Notes: generated by a model from the sequence alone, not told the origin. A stretch of 64,000 nt of DNA from Actinomadura barringtoniae (GCF_017573505.1 NZ_JAGEOJ010000022.1:62001-126000), one strand, 5' to 3'; positions 47,546 through 56,785 are shown, counted from the first letter of the stretch. Program-made: numbers and translations.

Positions 47546-48718
47546 TTAGATCGCGCGCGCCCATTCGGCGTACGCCACCAGTGCCTGCGGTGGCGAGACG
47601 TGCAGGCGCAGCAGCGTGAGAAGGGCCTGGCGTACGTGAGGGTGCTCCCGTACGTGCTGCGGAGCGATGCGCCTGGCGGTCTGCAACGAAGCCAACGCTT
47701 CGTCCCGCAGCCCGAGCCAGAGTTGCGCGCGAGCGACCTCGATGTGGTGATGCGATCTGCGTTCGGCTGGGAGCGCACCAAGGTCGATGGGACGGGTGGC
47801 GATATCAACCGCACGTGCGGCATTCCCCAGCTCGACCGCGACAGAGATCTCGTGCACATGGACCGACGCGGGCCCGAAGGCCGTGCCGGTGTAGATCCCC
47901 TCAGGCACGTCGACGGCGAGCCGCCGTGCGTTGGCCATGTGCTCGTCGGCCGAGTCGGAGTCGCCGGTCAGGCGGGCTGCGAGGACGGCCGCGCGCATGT
48001 GCAACGCACCGGCGGCTGCAGTTACTGCGGCGCTCTTGAACGGGGGCATCGCGTCCAACGCGGCCTCAAGTGCGCGCAGCCCTGGGGCCAGGTTGCCGCT
48101 CGAGAAGAATACCTCTGTCCGTACGTACGCTGCCGTGGCATCGAGCGCCGGATCCTCGGCTCGGGACGCAGCCCAGCGCATCAACTCGATCAGGCGCGCC
48201 GACAGGTCGTAGTAGCCGTACTTATAGGCGACCGCGTCAGCTGAACGGTACGCCACGGTCAGCAGGGTGGCTGCTTCTCGCACAACCCCGTCATCGGGAT
48301 GCTGCGTAGCGCGAGCCAACTCGGCCAGCAATGGCGGCACGTTCTCGGCGAGGCGTGTGTAATGGGAAGAGAGCCGCTGCCAGGTCGTCTCCTCTACAGC
48401 TTGGCGCAGGCACACCATGGGCCGTACGGGTCCGTCCTCGGGCAGGTCATAGGCGTCGATGGCGGTGCGCATTGCGGGGATCGCATCGTGCACCCGGCTG
48501 CTCGTACGGACTCGCCGCCCCAGCAGAGAGTCGGGTTGAACGCCGAGGGCACTGGCCAGGGCATCCAGCGTCCGATCAGTGGCGGACCTGCTCCCCTGCT
48601 CAACCTTGCGGAGCAGGCTCAACCCGAGATGAGCCTGCTCCGCGAGCTGCCTCTGCGTGAGCCGACGCGCGGTGCGTGTCGCAGCAATGCGCGCGCCTAC
48701 CTCTGCGTTCTCACTCAT
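47546..48718 (-). CDS. XRE-family regulator with long helical (TPR-like) C-terminal domain
   Basis: In this 390-residue protein residues about 6-66 are an XRE HTH (RRLTQRQLAEQAHLGLSLLR). The remainder is helical repeat sequence (AYKYGYYDLSARLIELMRWA, AAQLW-type repeats). This design is common in Streptomyces-like genomes and often occurs next to HAD, nucleotide- or NUDIX-type enzymes. Its ATG overlaps the stop of the HAD gene (ATGA at 48715-48718), so it is cotranscribed with the HAD gene upstream. Confidence 0.9.
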   Translation of the reverse strand: MSENAEVGARIAATRTARRLTQRQLAEQAHLGLSLLRKVEQGSRSATDRTLDALASALGVQPDSLLGRRVRTSSRVHDAIPAMRTAIDAYDLPEDGPVRPMVCLRQAVEETTWQRLSSHYTRLAENVPPLLAELARATQHPDDGVVREAATLLTVAYRSADAVAYKYGYYDLSARLIELMRWAASRAEDPALDATAAYVRTEVFFSSGNLAPGLRALEAALDAMPPFKSAAVTAAAGALHMRAAVLAARLTGDSDSADEHMANARRLAVDVPEGIYTGTAFGPASVHVHEISVAVELGNAARAVDIATRPIDLGALPAERRSHHHIEVARAQLWLGLRDEALASLQTARRIAPQHVREHPHVRQALLTLLRLHVSPPQALVAYAEWARAI

Positions 48719-49359
48719 TGGGCTGCGATGAGCTCGGGCAGGGCGGTGAGGTCGTCCAGTCGCCAGTCAGCGGCCTTGACCACCTCGGGGTCGTCGGCCC
48801 ACAGGTAGCCCCATGGGCCTCGGCGAATCAGCGCCGTTCGAAGGCCGGCGCGCTTGCCCGGCAGGATGTCGTTCGCGGGATGGTCGCCGACGTAGAGGAT
48901 CTCTCCTCGAGCGGCCGGTGCCCACTCGATCAGGCGCGCGAAGAACTCGGGCGACGGCTTGGCCACACCCCACTCGCCTGAGGTGGCGATCGCGTCAACG
49001 GGGAGGTCCAGGGCGCGGAGGAGGTCTGCGGCGCGCACGGTCTGGTTGCCTGCGATGCCGAGCCACAGGCCATGACTACGAAGCACGTTCAGAGTTGAAC
49101 GAACATCCGGGTAGAGATCGTCGGGGTCGAGTTGCTCGCCATGGCCGCTGTCTTCCCGCGCGCGGCGTTCGGCGGCGACGTCCAGGCCGGGTCGGATCAG
49201 ACGAAGCGCGTCGGCGTTGTCTCGCCCCTGCGCGGTGACCGCGCCGACGAGAGCGGACATCGTGTGAGGGGGCACGCCGAGCCAGTCGGCCCAAGCCCGC
49301 CATTCGCGGGTGTCGTCGATCAGAGTCTCGCCAACGTCGAACACGACTGCGCGAATCAC
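48715..49359 (-). CDS. HAD-superfamily hydrolase
   Basis: This 214-residue protein starts at GTG 49359 (MIRAVVFDVGETLID). Motif I DVGETL has Asp as nucleophile but Glu where the second Asp (DxD) normally sits, a variant seen in dehalogenase-like HADs. Motif II is IAGNQT, motif III lies in WGVAKPSPEFF (Lys), and motif IV is YVGDHPANDI. It is most likely a phosphatase or dehalogenase-like enzyme of small substrates. It is coupled to the XRE regulator by a 4-bp overlap. Confidence 0.9.
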   Translation of the reverse strand: MIRAVVFDVGETLIDDTREWRAWADWLGVPPHTMSALVGAVTAQGRDNADALRLIRPGLDVAAERRAREDSGHGEQLDPDDLYPDVRSTLNVLRSHGLWLGIAGNQTVRAADLLRALDLPVDAIATSGEWGVAKPSPEFFARLIEWAPAARGEILYVGDHPANDILPGKRAGLRTALIRRGPWGYLWADDPEVVKAADWRLDDLTALPELIAAQ

Positions 49360-49425
49360 GCAGGTCAGCCTAGGCGTTCCGCAACTCGTTCGTGCCCGTG
49401 ACGGTCGTAGGTGGAAGGGAACACA

Positions 49426-49884
49426 ATGCCGGCAGTCGTGACCATCACGGGTACACGTTCGACAGAGCACCGACCGTCGGGCGACTACCGGGAGATCTTT
49501 GGGCAGTATGTGGCGCCGTTCGCCAGGCCGGGTGTGCGCTTTTACCTCGGAGGCGCGAAGGGGATCGATTCGTTGTGCCTGCTCTGGCTGGCAGAGGAGA
49601 CGCGGGCTGAACTGGTCGTGGTCGTGCCCGCTGCGTTGGGCGATCAGCCCGCTGATGCTCGCCATGCGGTCGCCGCCGTTCGCCAGGCCGGCCGCCTGGA
49701 GCAGCTGGTCGAGCTGGGCGCCGAGCCCAGGACCTCCGGCTACCACGCCCGCGACCGGTGGATGGTCGACCGGTCAGAGATGGTGATCGGGTTCCCGCTG
49801 CGTGGAACGAGCGAGAGCGGCACCCATTACACGCTCGGCTACGCGACAAACCTCGACAGGACGCGCCTAATTTTGCCCGTGTGA
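49426..49884 (+). CDS. SLOG-superfamily (DprA/YspA-like) nucleotide-binding protein
   Basis: This 152-residue protein begins MPAVVTITGTRSTEHRPSGD and has the SLOG-type phosphate loop LGGAKGIDSLCLLWLAEE, followed by a conserved acidic/His region (QPADARHAVAAVRQAG). SLOG folds bind nucleotides or nucleotide-derived ligands and occur in LOG-type hydrolases and in nucleotide-sensing conflict proteins. I chose ATG 49426 with AAGGGA upstream. It is divergent from the HAD-XRE unit (66-bp gap), and the group may be one functional module. Confidence 0.78.
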   Translation: MPAVVTITGTRSTEHRPSGDYREIFGQYVAPFARPGVRFYLGGAKGIDSLCLLWLAEETRAELVVVVPAALGDQPADARHAVAAVRQAGRLEQLVELGAEPRTSGYHARDRWMVDRSEMVIGFPLRGTSESGTHYTLGYATNLDRTRLILPV

Positions 49885-49949
49885 CGACGTTCAGTGCTGG
49901 ACCAGCGAGGGATGGCGCGGGGCTGTGCTGGATTCGGTACGGCCGTGGG

Positions 49950-52082
49950 TTAGCGGGGGCGGAGGGTGCGGGGGTGCAGGCGGCGGCGTAGGCGGCGGGT
50001 GCGGCCTGCTTTGGCGGTTACCAGGCGGCCCAGGTTGTTGGTGTGTTCCCAGGCTTCGGCGGCGGCTCGGTCATCGGGGGTGGCGCCGGAGAAATGGGTC
50101 TGGTTGACGAGGTCGGCTAGGGGGCGCAGGTGCGCTTGCGCTTCGGTGCCTACGTTGGTGGTGCCGTAGCGGGCTACCTCGTGGGCGGTGAGGGTCTTTG
50201 TCTTGGCGAGGCCTACGTCGCTTAGGTGCTCCAGGGCCTGGTGCCAGGCACCGGCTATGCGAGCGGCGGGCGGGCCTGAACGGCGGCGGCGTTTGCGTAG
50301 AGCGGGGAGCAGTAGGACTGCTAGGAGGTAGGTGGCTAGGAGGGCTACCAGGGGGATGGCGGCGTAAGCCCAGGTGGGGAAGGTGAATTCCTTTTGGGGG
50401 GCCGGTTTGCCTGGGGCAGGGGCGTTGCGGTGGGGGCCTGCGCCGGGGCCTCGGTTTTGGGCGGCGGCCTTTTGGGCTTGTTCGATTTTCTGGGTCTCGC
50501 CTGCGGCTACGGCGCCGGACGAGTTGGAACGGCCGGCGTGCTGGGGCATGGGGTTGAACGGGACCCAGCCCTGATCGGCGAATTTCACCTCGGGCCAGAC
50601 GAGGACGTCGCCGGACTTGATGTCGTTGGTGCCTGCGAAGCCGACCACTACGCGGGTGGGGAGGCCGAGGGTGCGGGCCAAGAGGGCGTAGGCGGTCGCG
50701 AAGTGTTCGGGGGTGCCGCGCCGGGATTCGCCTAGGAAGTAGTCGAGTTGGCGGTAGCTGTGGCCGGGTGGGGCTGTGACGTCGTACTTGGCGTAGGTCT
50801 TGAGGAACTCCGCGAGCTTGGCGGCCTGTTGGCCTGCGGAGCTGGCTCCGGCGGTTGCTCGTTGGGCCAGGCTGCGGAATTCGGTTAGTTGTACGGGGGG
50901 CTTGGACTCTCCTGGGCCGTTGGGGAGGGTCAGGGCTGCTTGGGCTTCGGCGTCCTGGGCGGCGGAGGCGTCGGGGAGGTCGTCGATGTCTTCGCGTACG
51001 CGGGAGTCGACCGTGTAGGTCTGGCCCGGGCGGAGGGGGCTGACGGCGGCCAGGGCGCCGCTGGAGGGGTCTACTGAGACGCCCAGGCCGCTGATTTTGC
51101 GGGGGCGGTCCGCGGCGGGGACGTAGACGCCGGGGAGCGACTTGATGGTGATCTGCTGGGTTACCTGGCGGGTGCTGCCTGAGGCGGGGGTCGTGGGGAC
51201 TCGGCTGCCGGTGGGAACGAAGCGGGCCGAGGACGTCCAGGTCACGCCGTTGAACTGGTCCAGGACCGCTAGGCGCCAGCGTTCTGGTTTGGAGGAACGG
51301 GCGGTGAAGAGGACCTGGGCGGGGCTTTGCAGCCAACCTGCTACGCGGTCCAGGGGGCTGACGCTGTCGCGCTGCTGGGGTGGGGGCGCTGCTACCTGTT
51401 CGCGGGGGTTATAGGGGTCCGCGCTGACCGGGACGTACGGGCCTGAGAGGAAGGCCAGGGCTCCTAGGGCCGCGGCGGTGGGGAGGCCCAGGAGGATGGG
51501 GCGCCAGGTGACGGCCGTGGAGAGGTCGGAGCGGACCAGGATCAGGACGATGGTGAGGACGATCGTGGCGGCGGCCAGGGGGAGGTTGGAGCCGGGGCCG
51601 TCCACGCCGAGCATGAGCGCCACGGCGAACGTTCCCAGGGGCGGGAGTGCGGGGAGCGCGCGGAAGCGGGTGCGGAGGGCGAGTTCGGCCGAGGCGAAGG
51701 CCGCCAGCCAGGTGAGTACGTGGACCAGGACCAGGAATTCAGGCTTGGCGGGTGCTGGGAGGAGGGTCGTGAGGATCGACTTCCAGGAGCCCAGGACGCC
51801 CGTGCGAAGTGTCTGCGGGAGCGTGCCGTCGGTGAGGGAGGCGCGGAGGACCGTCACCGAGACGGTGCCTGCCCAGGCGACGGTGGTGAGGACGACGGAG
51901 ATCCACAGGGGCCAGGGGCGGTTGGATCTGGGGCCTGCCAGGGTGGCTGAGAGGGCGGTCGGGATGACGGCGGCGACTACGGCTACGGGGACCACCGGGC
52001 CGAAGCCGAAGACTCGGTGGAACGCCAGGCCCGCCGTCATGGAGAGGGCGGCCGTGAGCAGGAGCGAGACGTAGCGGCGCAT
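49950..52082 (-). CDS. DUF3488/transglutaminase-like membrane protein with lost catalytic triad
   Basis: This 710-residue protein has N-terminal TMs (about 1-225), a transglutaminase-like core (about 400-545), a Pro/Gln/Ala linker, one further TM (YAAIPLVALLATYLLAVLLL) and a DUF4129-like tail. The catalytic Cys motif (normally GYCEQFA) reads RRGTPEHFATA, the His motif (HAWPEV) reads VLVWPEV, and the Asp motif (FDPTP) reads FNPMP. All three triad residues are therefore replaced. It is last in the FN3-MoxR-DUF58 operon; its ATG abuts the DUF58 stop. The C-terminal third uses several rare CTA, ATA and TCA codons. Confidence 0.9.
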   Translation of the reverse strand: MRRYVSLLLTAALSMTAGLAFHRVFGFGPVVPVAVVAAVIPTALSATLAGPRSNRPWPLWISVVLTTVAWAGTVSVTVLRASLTDGTLPQTLRTGVLGSWKSILTTLLPAPAKPEFLVLVHVLTWLAAFASAELALRTRFRALPALPPLGTFAVALMLGVDGPGSNLPLAAATIVLTIVLILVRSDLSTAVTWRPILLGLPTAAALGALAFLSGPYVPVSADPYNPREQVAAPPPQQRDSVSPLDRVAGWLQSPAQVLFTARSSKPERWRLAVLDQFNGVTWTSSARFVPTGSRVPTTPASGSTRQVTQQITIKSLPGVYVPAADRPRKISGLGVSVDPSSGALAAVSPLRPGQTYTVDSRVREDIDDLPDASAAQDAEAQAALTLPNGPGESKPPVQLTEFRSLAQRATAGASSAGQQAAKLAEFLKTYAKYDVTAPPGHSYRQLDYFLGESRRGTPEHFATAYALLARTLGLPTRVVVGFAGTNDIKSGDVLVWPEVKFADQGWVPFNPMPQHAGRSNSSGAVAAGETQKIEQAQKAAAQNRGPGAGPHRNAPAPGKPAPQKEFTFPTWAYAAIPLVALLATYLLAVLLLPALRKRRRRSGPPAARIAGAWHQALEHLSDVGLAKTKTLTAHEVARYGTTNVGTEAQAHLRPLADLVNQTHFSGATPDDRAAAEAWEHTNNLGRLVTAKAGRTRRLRRRLHPRTLRPR

Positions 52083-53213
52083 CTACCGGCCCCTCCCCGC
52101 GCGCTGCCAGGCGTGCGCCAGCTCCTCCAGGTCGGTGAAGTCGATCAGGTGAACGCCGGGCGGGGCGGAGGCGGGCTCGGGCGGGCGGACGCGCAGGACG
52201 ACGATCCGGTCGAAGCGGCTGCGGACGGCGGCGATGCGGCCCAGGTCCGTTCCGCGGCCGGTGATGACGACGAGCGAGCCGCCGGGGCGGACGCGGCGGA
52301 TGAGGTCCAGGACGGGCTGGGCGGCGGCGTCCGGCATGACCTTGGTGAGGCGATCCAGGACCACCTCGGCGTCGTCGGGGCCGCCGCGTGTGTCGGCGAC
52401 CGGGCCCGCGCCGCTCAGGACGCGTACGGGGAAGTTGGCCTGGCACGCGCCGACGGCGACCGAGGCGGCGGCGTCGATGGCGAGTTCGAAGTCGTCGGGC
52501 TCGGGCCACGCGTCGGGGTTGGCGTCGATCACGACGGTGGTCGTGGGCAGGCTCGCGTCGACGAGCTGGCGGACCATGAGGGTGCCGGTACGGGCGGACG
52601 ACTTCCAGTGGATGTGGCGCATCTCGTCGCCGATGACGTACTCGCGCAGCGCATGGAACGTCGCGGTCCCGGCCGGGGACTTGTCGCTGGTCGGGCCTTC
52701 GAGGTGGTACGCGCGGCCGGACGGGAGCAGGCCCAGGCGGACGGTCTTGGGGCGAACGAGGAGGGTCTGGGGCGTGCCGTACTCCCGGACGCGCCGGGCG
52801 AGGTTGAGCGGATCGGCACGGACGAGCTGGAGCGGGCCGACGGGGATCTCACCACGGCGGTCGGTGGGGAGTTGGTAGGAGACGGTGCGCTGGCCGCGCG
52901 GGGGCAGGCGGGGGATGTCGACGGCGACGTTGGTCGAACCGGCGGTGTCGTGGGCGGTGAGGCCTCGGATGCCGCGGCCAGCGTTGGTGACGTGCAGGAC
53001 GCCGATGGCCGGTTCGCCACGTTCCACCTTCAACGGCGCGATCTCGCGGCGCACCTCCAGCTTCGGCTGCGTCAGGGTCCAGATGAACGCGCTGCCGACA
53101 GCGAGCAGGCCCGCGACGGCCAGCATCGCGGGCTCCGGATAGCCGAGCCACCATCCCGCCCCGTACAGCAGTACGGAGGCGACCGCGGTCCCCCAGCCGA
53201 GCGGAGTCAGCAT
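52083..53213 (-). CDS. DUF58 protein
   Basis: This 376-residue protein has two N-terminal TMs (about 5-50) and the DUF58 hallmark REYVIGDEMRHIHWKSSART (about 198-217), followed by a von Willebrand-A-like fold (TTTVVIDANPDAWPEPDDFE). DUF58 proteins pair with MoxR ATPases and transglutaminase-like membrane proteins. The ATG overlaps the MoxR stop (ATGA at 53211-53215), and its stop is directly adjacent to the next ATG. The assembly probably matures or remodels an envelope complex; the exact substrate is unknown. Confidence 0.92.
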   Translation of the reverse strand: MLTPLGWGTAVASVLLYGAGWWLGYPEPAMLAVAGLLAVGSAFIWTLTQPKLEVRREIAPLKVERGEPAIGVLHVTNAGRGIRGLTAHDTAGSTNVAVDIPRLPPRGQRTVSYQLPTDRRGEIPVGPLQLVRADPLNLARRVREYGTPQTLLVRPKTVRLGLLPSGRAYHLEGPTSDKSPAGTATFHALREYVIGDEMRHIHWKSSARTGTLMVRQLVDASLPTTTVVIDANPDAWPEPDDFELAIDAAASVAVGACQANFPVRVLSGAGPVADTRGGPDDAEVVLDRLTKVMPDAAAQPVLDLIRRVRPGGSLVVITGRGTDLGRIAAVRSRFDRIVVLRVRPPEPASAPPGVHLIDFTDLEELAHAWQRAGRGR

Positions 53214-54205
53214 CAGACCGTGGCGGCCTGCGGGGTCGGCACGCTGGACAGCACCTCGCCCACCACGTCCGCACCGCTGCGGCCCCGAAGCTCGGCCTCC
53301 GGAGTGACGATCAGGCGGTGCGCGACGACCGGCACCGCGAGCGCCTTCACGTCCTCCGGAACGATGTAGGAACGGCCCGCCGCGGCGGCCCGGACGCGCG
53401 ACGCCTTGAGCAGCGCGAGGCTCGCGCGGGGGCTCGCGCCGAGGCGGAGCTCGGGGTGCTCGCGGGTGGCCGCGACGACCCGCACGATGTAGTCGTACAG
53501 CGGCGGCGCCACGTGCAGGCGTTCGGCGAACTCGATCATCCGGCCGACATCGTCGCGCCCGGCGATCGGCGGCATAGTGTCGAGCATCGCGCCGGTCGGC
53601 TGGCCCGCCAGGACGGCGACCTCGGACTGGTGGTCGGGGTAGCCCATCGAGATCCGCATCAGGAAGCGGTCCAGCTGGGCCTCGGGCAGCGGGTACGTGC
53701 CGTCCATGTCGACCGGGTTCTGCGTCGCGATGACCATGAACGGGCGGGGCACCGGATGCGGCGTCCCCTCGACCGTCACCCGGCGTTCCTCCATGACCTC
53801 CAGGAGCGCCGACTGCGTCTTCGGCGACCCGCGGTTGATCTCGTCCGCGACCACGATGTTGGAGAAGATCGGGCCGGGATGGAACTCGAACGCGTTCTTG
53901 CCCTGATTGAAGATCGAGACGCCGGTGATGTCGCTGGGCAGCAGGTCGGGCGTGAACTGGATGCGCCCCCAGCGGGCCTCAACGGATGCCGAGATGGACC
54001 GCGCCAGCGTGGTCTTGCCGACGCCCGGCACGTCCTCCACCAGCAGGTGCCCCTCGGCCAGCAGGCAGATCAGAGCCAGCTCGACCTTCTCGCGCTTGCC
54101 GCGGATCACCCGCTCGATGTTCTGGGCCAGCGCCCCGAACATCTGCGAGAACCGCCCCGCCAGGGCGTCGGCCCCGGCCGCCGCCCCGTTCGGCCCTTCA
54201 CTCAT
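53213..54205 (-). CDS. MoxR-family AAA+ ATPase
   Basis: This 330-residue protein has Walker A VPGVGKTT (near 59-66), Walker B VVADEINR, sensor 1 ATQNP and the C-terminal lid (LRLGASPRASLALLKASRVR). MoxR ATPases act as chaperones that insert cofactors or assemble complexes with VWA/DUF58 partners. It is second in the operon, 31 bp after the FN3 protein gene, and overlaps DUF58. Confidence 0.95.
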   Translation of the reverse strand: MSEGPNGAAAGADALAGRFSQMFGALAQNIERVIRGKREKVELALICLLAEGHLLVEDVPGVGKTTLARSISASVEARWGRIQFTPDLLPSDITGVSIFNQGKNAFEFHPGPIFSNIVVADEINRGSPKTQSALLEVMEERRVTVEGTPHPVPRPFMVIATQNPVDMDGTYPLPEAQLDRFLMRISMGYPDHQSEVAVLAGQPTGAMLDTMPPIAGRDDVGRMIEFAERLHVAPPLYDYIVRVVAATREHPELRLGASPRASLALLKASRVRAAAAGRSYIVPEDVKALAVPVVAHRLIVTPEAELRGRSGADVVGEVLSSVPTPQAATV

Positions 54206-54236
54206 CGCTCACTCCCCCAAGTGATCGTCTTACGTC

Positions 54237-56639
54237 TCACGTGCATTCCCACAGCGGCGGTGAGAAGTTGTTCGACCCCGAGTTGGCGCTGGTCACGTAG
54301 ATGTCACTGACCCAGCGGTCCCGGCCGCCATAGCTGATCTTGTCCCAGACGTTGCTCACCAGACTCGAGTTGTTGGTGTCGGTGATCGACGGCCCCGTCT
54401 GCTGGCAGATGACGCTGACCGCGCCCGTGAAGCCCTGCGGGAACTGCCCGTCGCGAGTGCTCGTGTCCGTGCTCGGGCTCGTGTGCAGCCACGTGTTGGT
54501 GTTGTCGTTGTGGTGGCCGTTCAGGGTCTGGGCGTGTGGAGCCGGGTCGAGGTTGACCGAGACGCTGGTGCCGTTGGCGGTTCCCGCGCCGTTCTTGGCG
54601 GTCACAGTGAGCTGGTGCGTGCTGCCGTTGCTGAGCCCGGTGACCGAGAAGGACGTATCCGTGGTCGTCTTCGAACCGCTCGGCCAACTGACCGTGTAGG
54701 TGACGTCATAGCCGGCGGCCTTGGTCCATTTGAGGTTGGCGCCATGGTTGACGGGGTCGGCGGTGAGGCCGCTCGCCGGGCCGGTCGCCTGGCAGGAGAA
54801 CGTCGACACCGAATTGGACGAGAGCGCCTGCGCCGCCTGGCCCTTGTCGGTGTAGCGGGCCGCCACCTTGTACTCGTACGACTTGTCGCAGGGGACGTTC
54901 CGGAGGACGAACCTGGGCTGGGCCGTGGGTGTGACCGGCGATGTCCCAGGGATTTGAGCCCCGCCGGTGTCAGTGAGGATGTAGTCCTTCACCGACGAGG
55001 TGTCGGTGCCGGGCGCGAAGGTCACCGTGATGGTGCCGTTGTTTCCAGTGGCCGACTGAGCCTGCGGTGCCTGCGGGACCTCGCAGGCCGGGGTCGTGTC
55101 CTGACCGTACCTACCGGTCCTGATCTGCCGGCTCTTCGGGTCCTGGAATTTCACCGCCACACGGAACGTGTAGTTACGTCCGCAGGCCAGACCCGCCACC
55201 GTGAACTTGTACTCGCCGCTGCCCTGCGCGATCTCAGGCCCAGGTTGTGCGTTGGGCACGGGCTGGCCTTGACCGGTCGCCAGCACGTAGGACTTCGGCT
55301 GGATTCGGTTGTAGCTCGACTGGCCGAAGGTGATCGTGACGGTGCCCTGGTCGCCCGTGGCCCGCACGTCCGTCGGCTCGGTCGGCGGGTCGTTCGGCTT
55401 GGGCTTCGGGGGCGGAGGCTGCTGGGGCTGCTGGGGGCGGTTGCCGCCGTTGCCCGGGTCGCGGCCGTTGCCGCCGCCCGGCTTCTCGGTCGGGATGGGC
55501 TTGCGGACGCCGCCGGGGGCCTTGGTGTCGTACTTCCTGAACGGCTTCGGCACGCCGTCCTGCCCGACCGAGACGGCGGCGTCGCGGTTGGGGTCGTTCG
55601 CCCAGAGGATGCCGTCCTTGACGAAGACGTCCAGCGGACCGGGCATCCCCGAGACGGAGATCTGCCGCTCGATCTTGCCGGAGATGTAGTCGTAGACGAT
55701 CAGGGAGCCGGCCGAGGCGTCCGGGATGTAGACCTTGGAGCCGAGGATCTGCGGCTCCTGGAGCGCGGCCCGCTGGGGCAGCCGGAGCGAGATGTTGGTC
55801 AGCGCGCCGGTGCCGGTGTCCAGCAGGGTGAGCGCCCCCTTCGCGCCGAGGATCGGGAGGTTCTGGCCCTCGACGACCTCGGGGGCCTTGACCGCGCGGC
55901 CCAGCGTCGGCGGCAGGTTGATCTTGCGGACGCCGTCGCCGCCGACGATGGCGGCGGTGCCGGTGGTGAGGTCCAGGACGGTGGGAACGCCGGCGACGAT
56001 GGAGAGCTGGAGCTGGTCGCGGGGGGCGGCGACGGCGACCGGGGCGCCTTGCACGCCGTTCTGGAACGGGATGAGCTGGCCGGTCTGGGGTGAGGGGACC
56101 CAGAGGGTGCCGCGGGCGTCCAGGCCCGCCAGGCCGACGGGCGGCTCGACGGAGGTGGCCTTGCCGACGGCGGTCAGCTTGACGGGGTCGATCTGCTGGA
56201 CGACGCCCTTGTACTGGTCGACCGTGTAGGCGACGTCGGCGTTGGCGACGATCTGGACCTTGAGGCCGAGGTTGACGGTCTGCTCGACCTTCAGCTGGGA
56301 CGGGTCGACGCGGCTGACGGCGCCGGTGGTCTCGTCCACGAGGAGGACGGTTCCGCCGTCCTGGATGATCTTGATACGGTGGCCGCGGGCGGTGGCGCCG
56401 AGGTTGGCCTTGCCGTCGACCTTGCCGACCAGGCCGTTGGCGTGCACGACCATGCCCTTGGTGGTGGCGCTCAGCCAGGCGCCGACGTCGGAGATCTTGT
56501 ACCTGGCGCTGGCGATGCCGACGCCGTAGACCATGGCCGACACCAGCAGCAGGCCGACCGCGCCGATGGCGATCTGCCCGGTCAACCGATCACGTCTCAA
56601 CAGGCCCCGCAGTACCGCGGGCGCCTTGATCCCGCTCAA
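54237..56639 (-). CDS. Large secreted/membrane-anchored protein with propeller-like region and three FN3 domains
   Basis: This 800-residue protein has an N-terminal TM (IAIGAVGLLLVSAMVYGVGI, about 23-42) and a repetitive beta-propeller-like region (about 75-385, strands such as VLLVDETTGAVSRVDPSQL). A Pro/Gln/Gly-rich linker (about 405-440) leads to three FN3 domains (EPTDVRATGDQGTVTITFG; APQAQSATGNNGTITVTFA; SGLTADPVNHGANLKW). A C-terminal domain follows with paired cysteines (ISVICQQ, PLWEC). It is the first gene of the MoxR-DUF58-transglutaminase operon and probably its envelope partner. A Crp-like site lies 131 bp upstream. Confidence 0.88.
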   Translation of the reverse strand: MSGIKAPAVLRGLLRRDRLTGQIAIGAVGLLLVSAMVYGVGIASARYKISDVGAWLSATTKGMVVHANGLVGKVDGKANLGATARGHRIKIIQDGGTVLLVDETTGAVSRVDPSQLKVEQTVNLGLKVQIVANADVAYTVDQYKGVVQQIDPVKLTAVGKATSVEPPVGLAGLDARGTLWVPSPQTGQLIPFQNGVQGAPVAVAAPRDQLQLSIVAGVPTVLDLTTGTAAIVGGDGVRKINLPPTLGRAVKAPEVVEGQNLPILGAKGALTLLDTGTGALTNISLRLPQRAALQEPQILGSKVYIPDASAGSLIVYDYISGKIERQISVSGMPGPLDVFVKDGILWANDPNRDAAVSVGQDGVPKPFRKYDTKAPGGVRKPIPTEKPGGGNGRDPGNGGNRPQQPQQPPPPKPKPNDPPTEPTDVRATGDQGTVTITFGQSSYNRIQPKSYVLATGQGQPVPNAQPGPEIAQGSGEYKFTVAGLACGRNYTFRVAVKFQDPKSRQIRTGRYGQDTTPACEVPQAPQAQSATGNNGTITVTFAPGTDTSSVKDYILTDTGGAQIPGTSPVTPTAQPRFVLRNVPCDKSYEYKVAARYTDKGQAAQALSSNSVSTFSCQATGPASGLTADPVNHGANLKWTKAAGYDVTYTVSWPSGSKTTTDTSFSVTGLSNGSTHQLTVTAKNGAGTANGTSVSVNLDPAPHAQTLNGHHNDNTNTWLHTSPSTDTSTRDGQFPQGFTGAVSVICQQTGPSITDTNNSSLVSNVWDKISYGGRDRWVSDIYVTSANSGSNNFSPPLWECT

Positions 56640-56769
56640 GCCCCGTCACCCTCCGTTCGCGCCTGACCGCGCGATGCGCAACCTGCTGCGCACGGATCAC
56701 ACAACCTAGCGGGACCTGGGGTGATCCGCCCCGTGAACCGCGAGAATGACCAGTTTAGGGCGAGATATA

Positions 56770-56785
56770 TGTGATCTGGATCACG
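56770..56785. promoter_or_regulatory. Crp/GlxR-like binding site
   Basis: TGTGATCTGGATCACG matches the Crp consensus TGTGA-N6-TCACA in 9 of 10 fixed positions. It is placed between the divergent FN3 operon (start 56639) and the M50B-like gene (start 56894). Local sequence is AT-rich (gagatatatg), as expected for a promoter region. Regulation by a cAMP-receptor-type protein is inferred. Confidence 0.55.
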
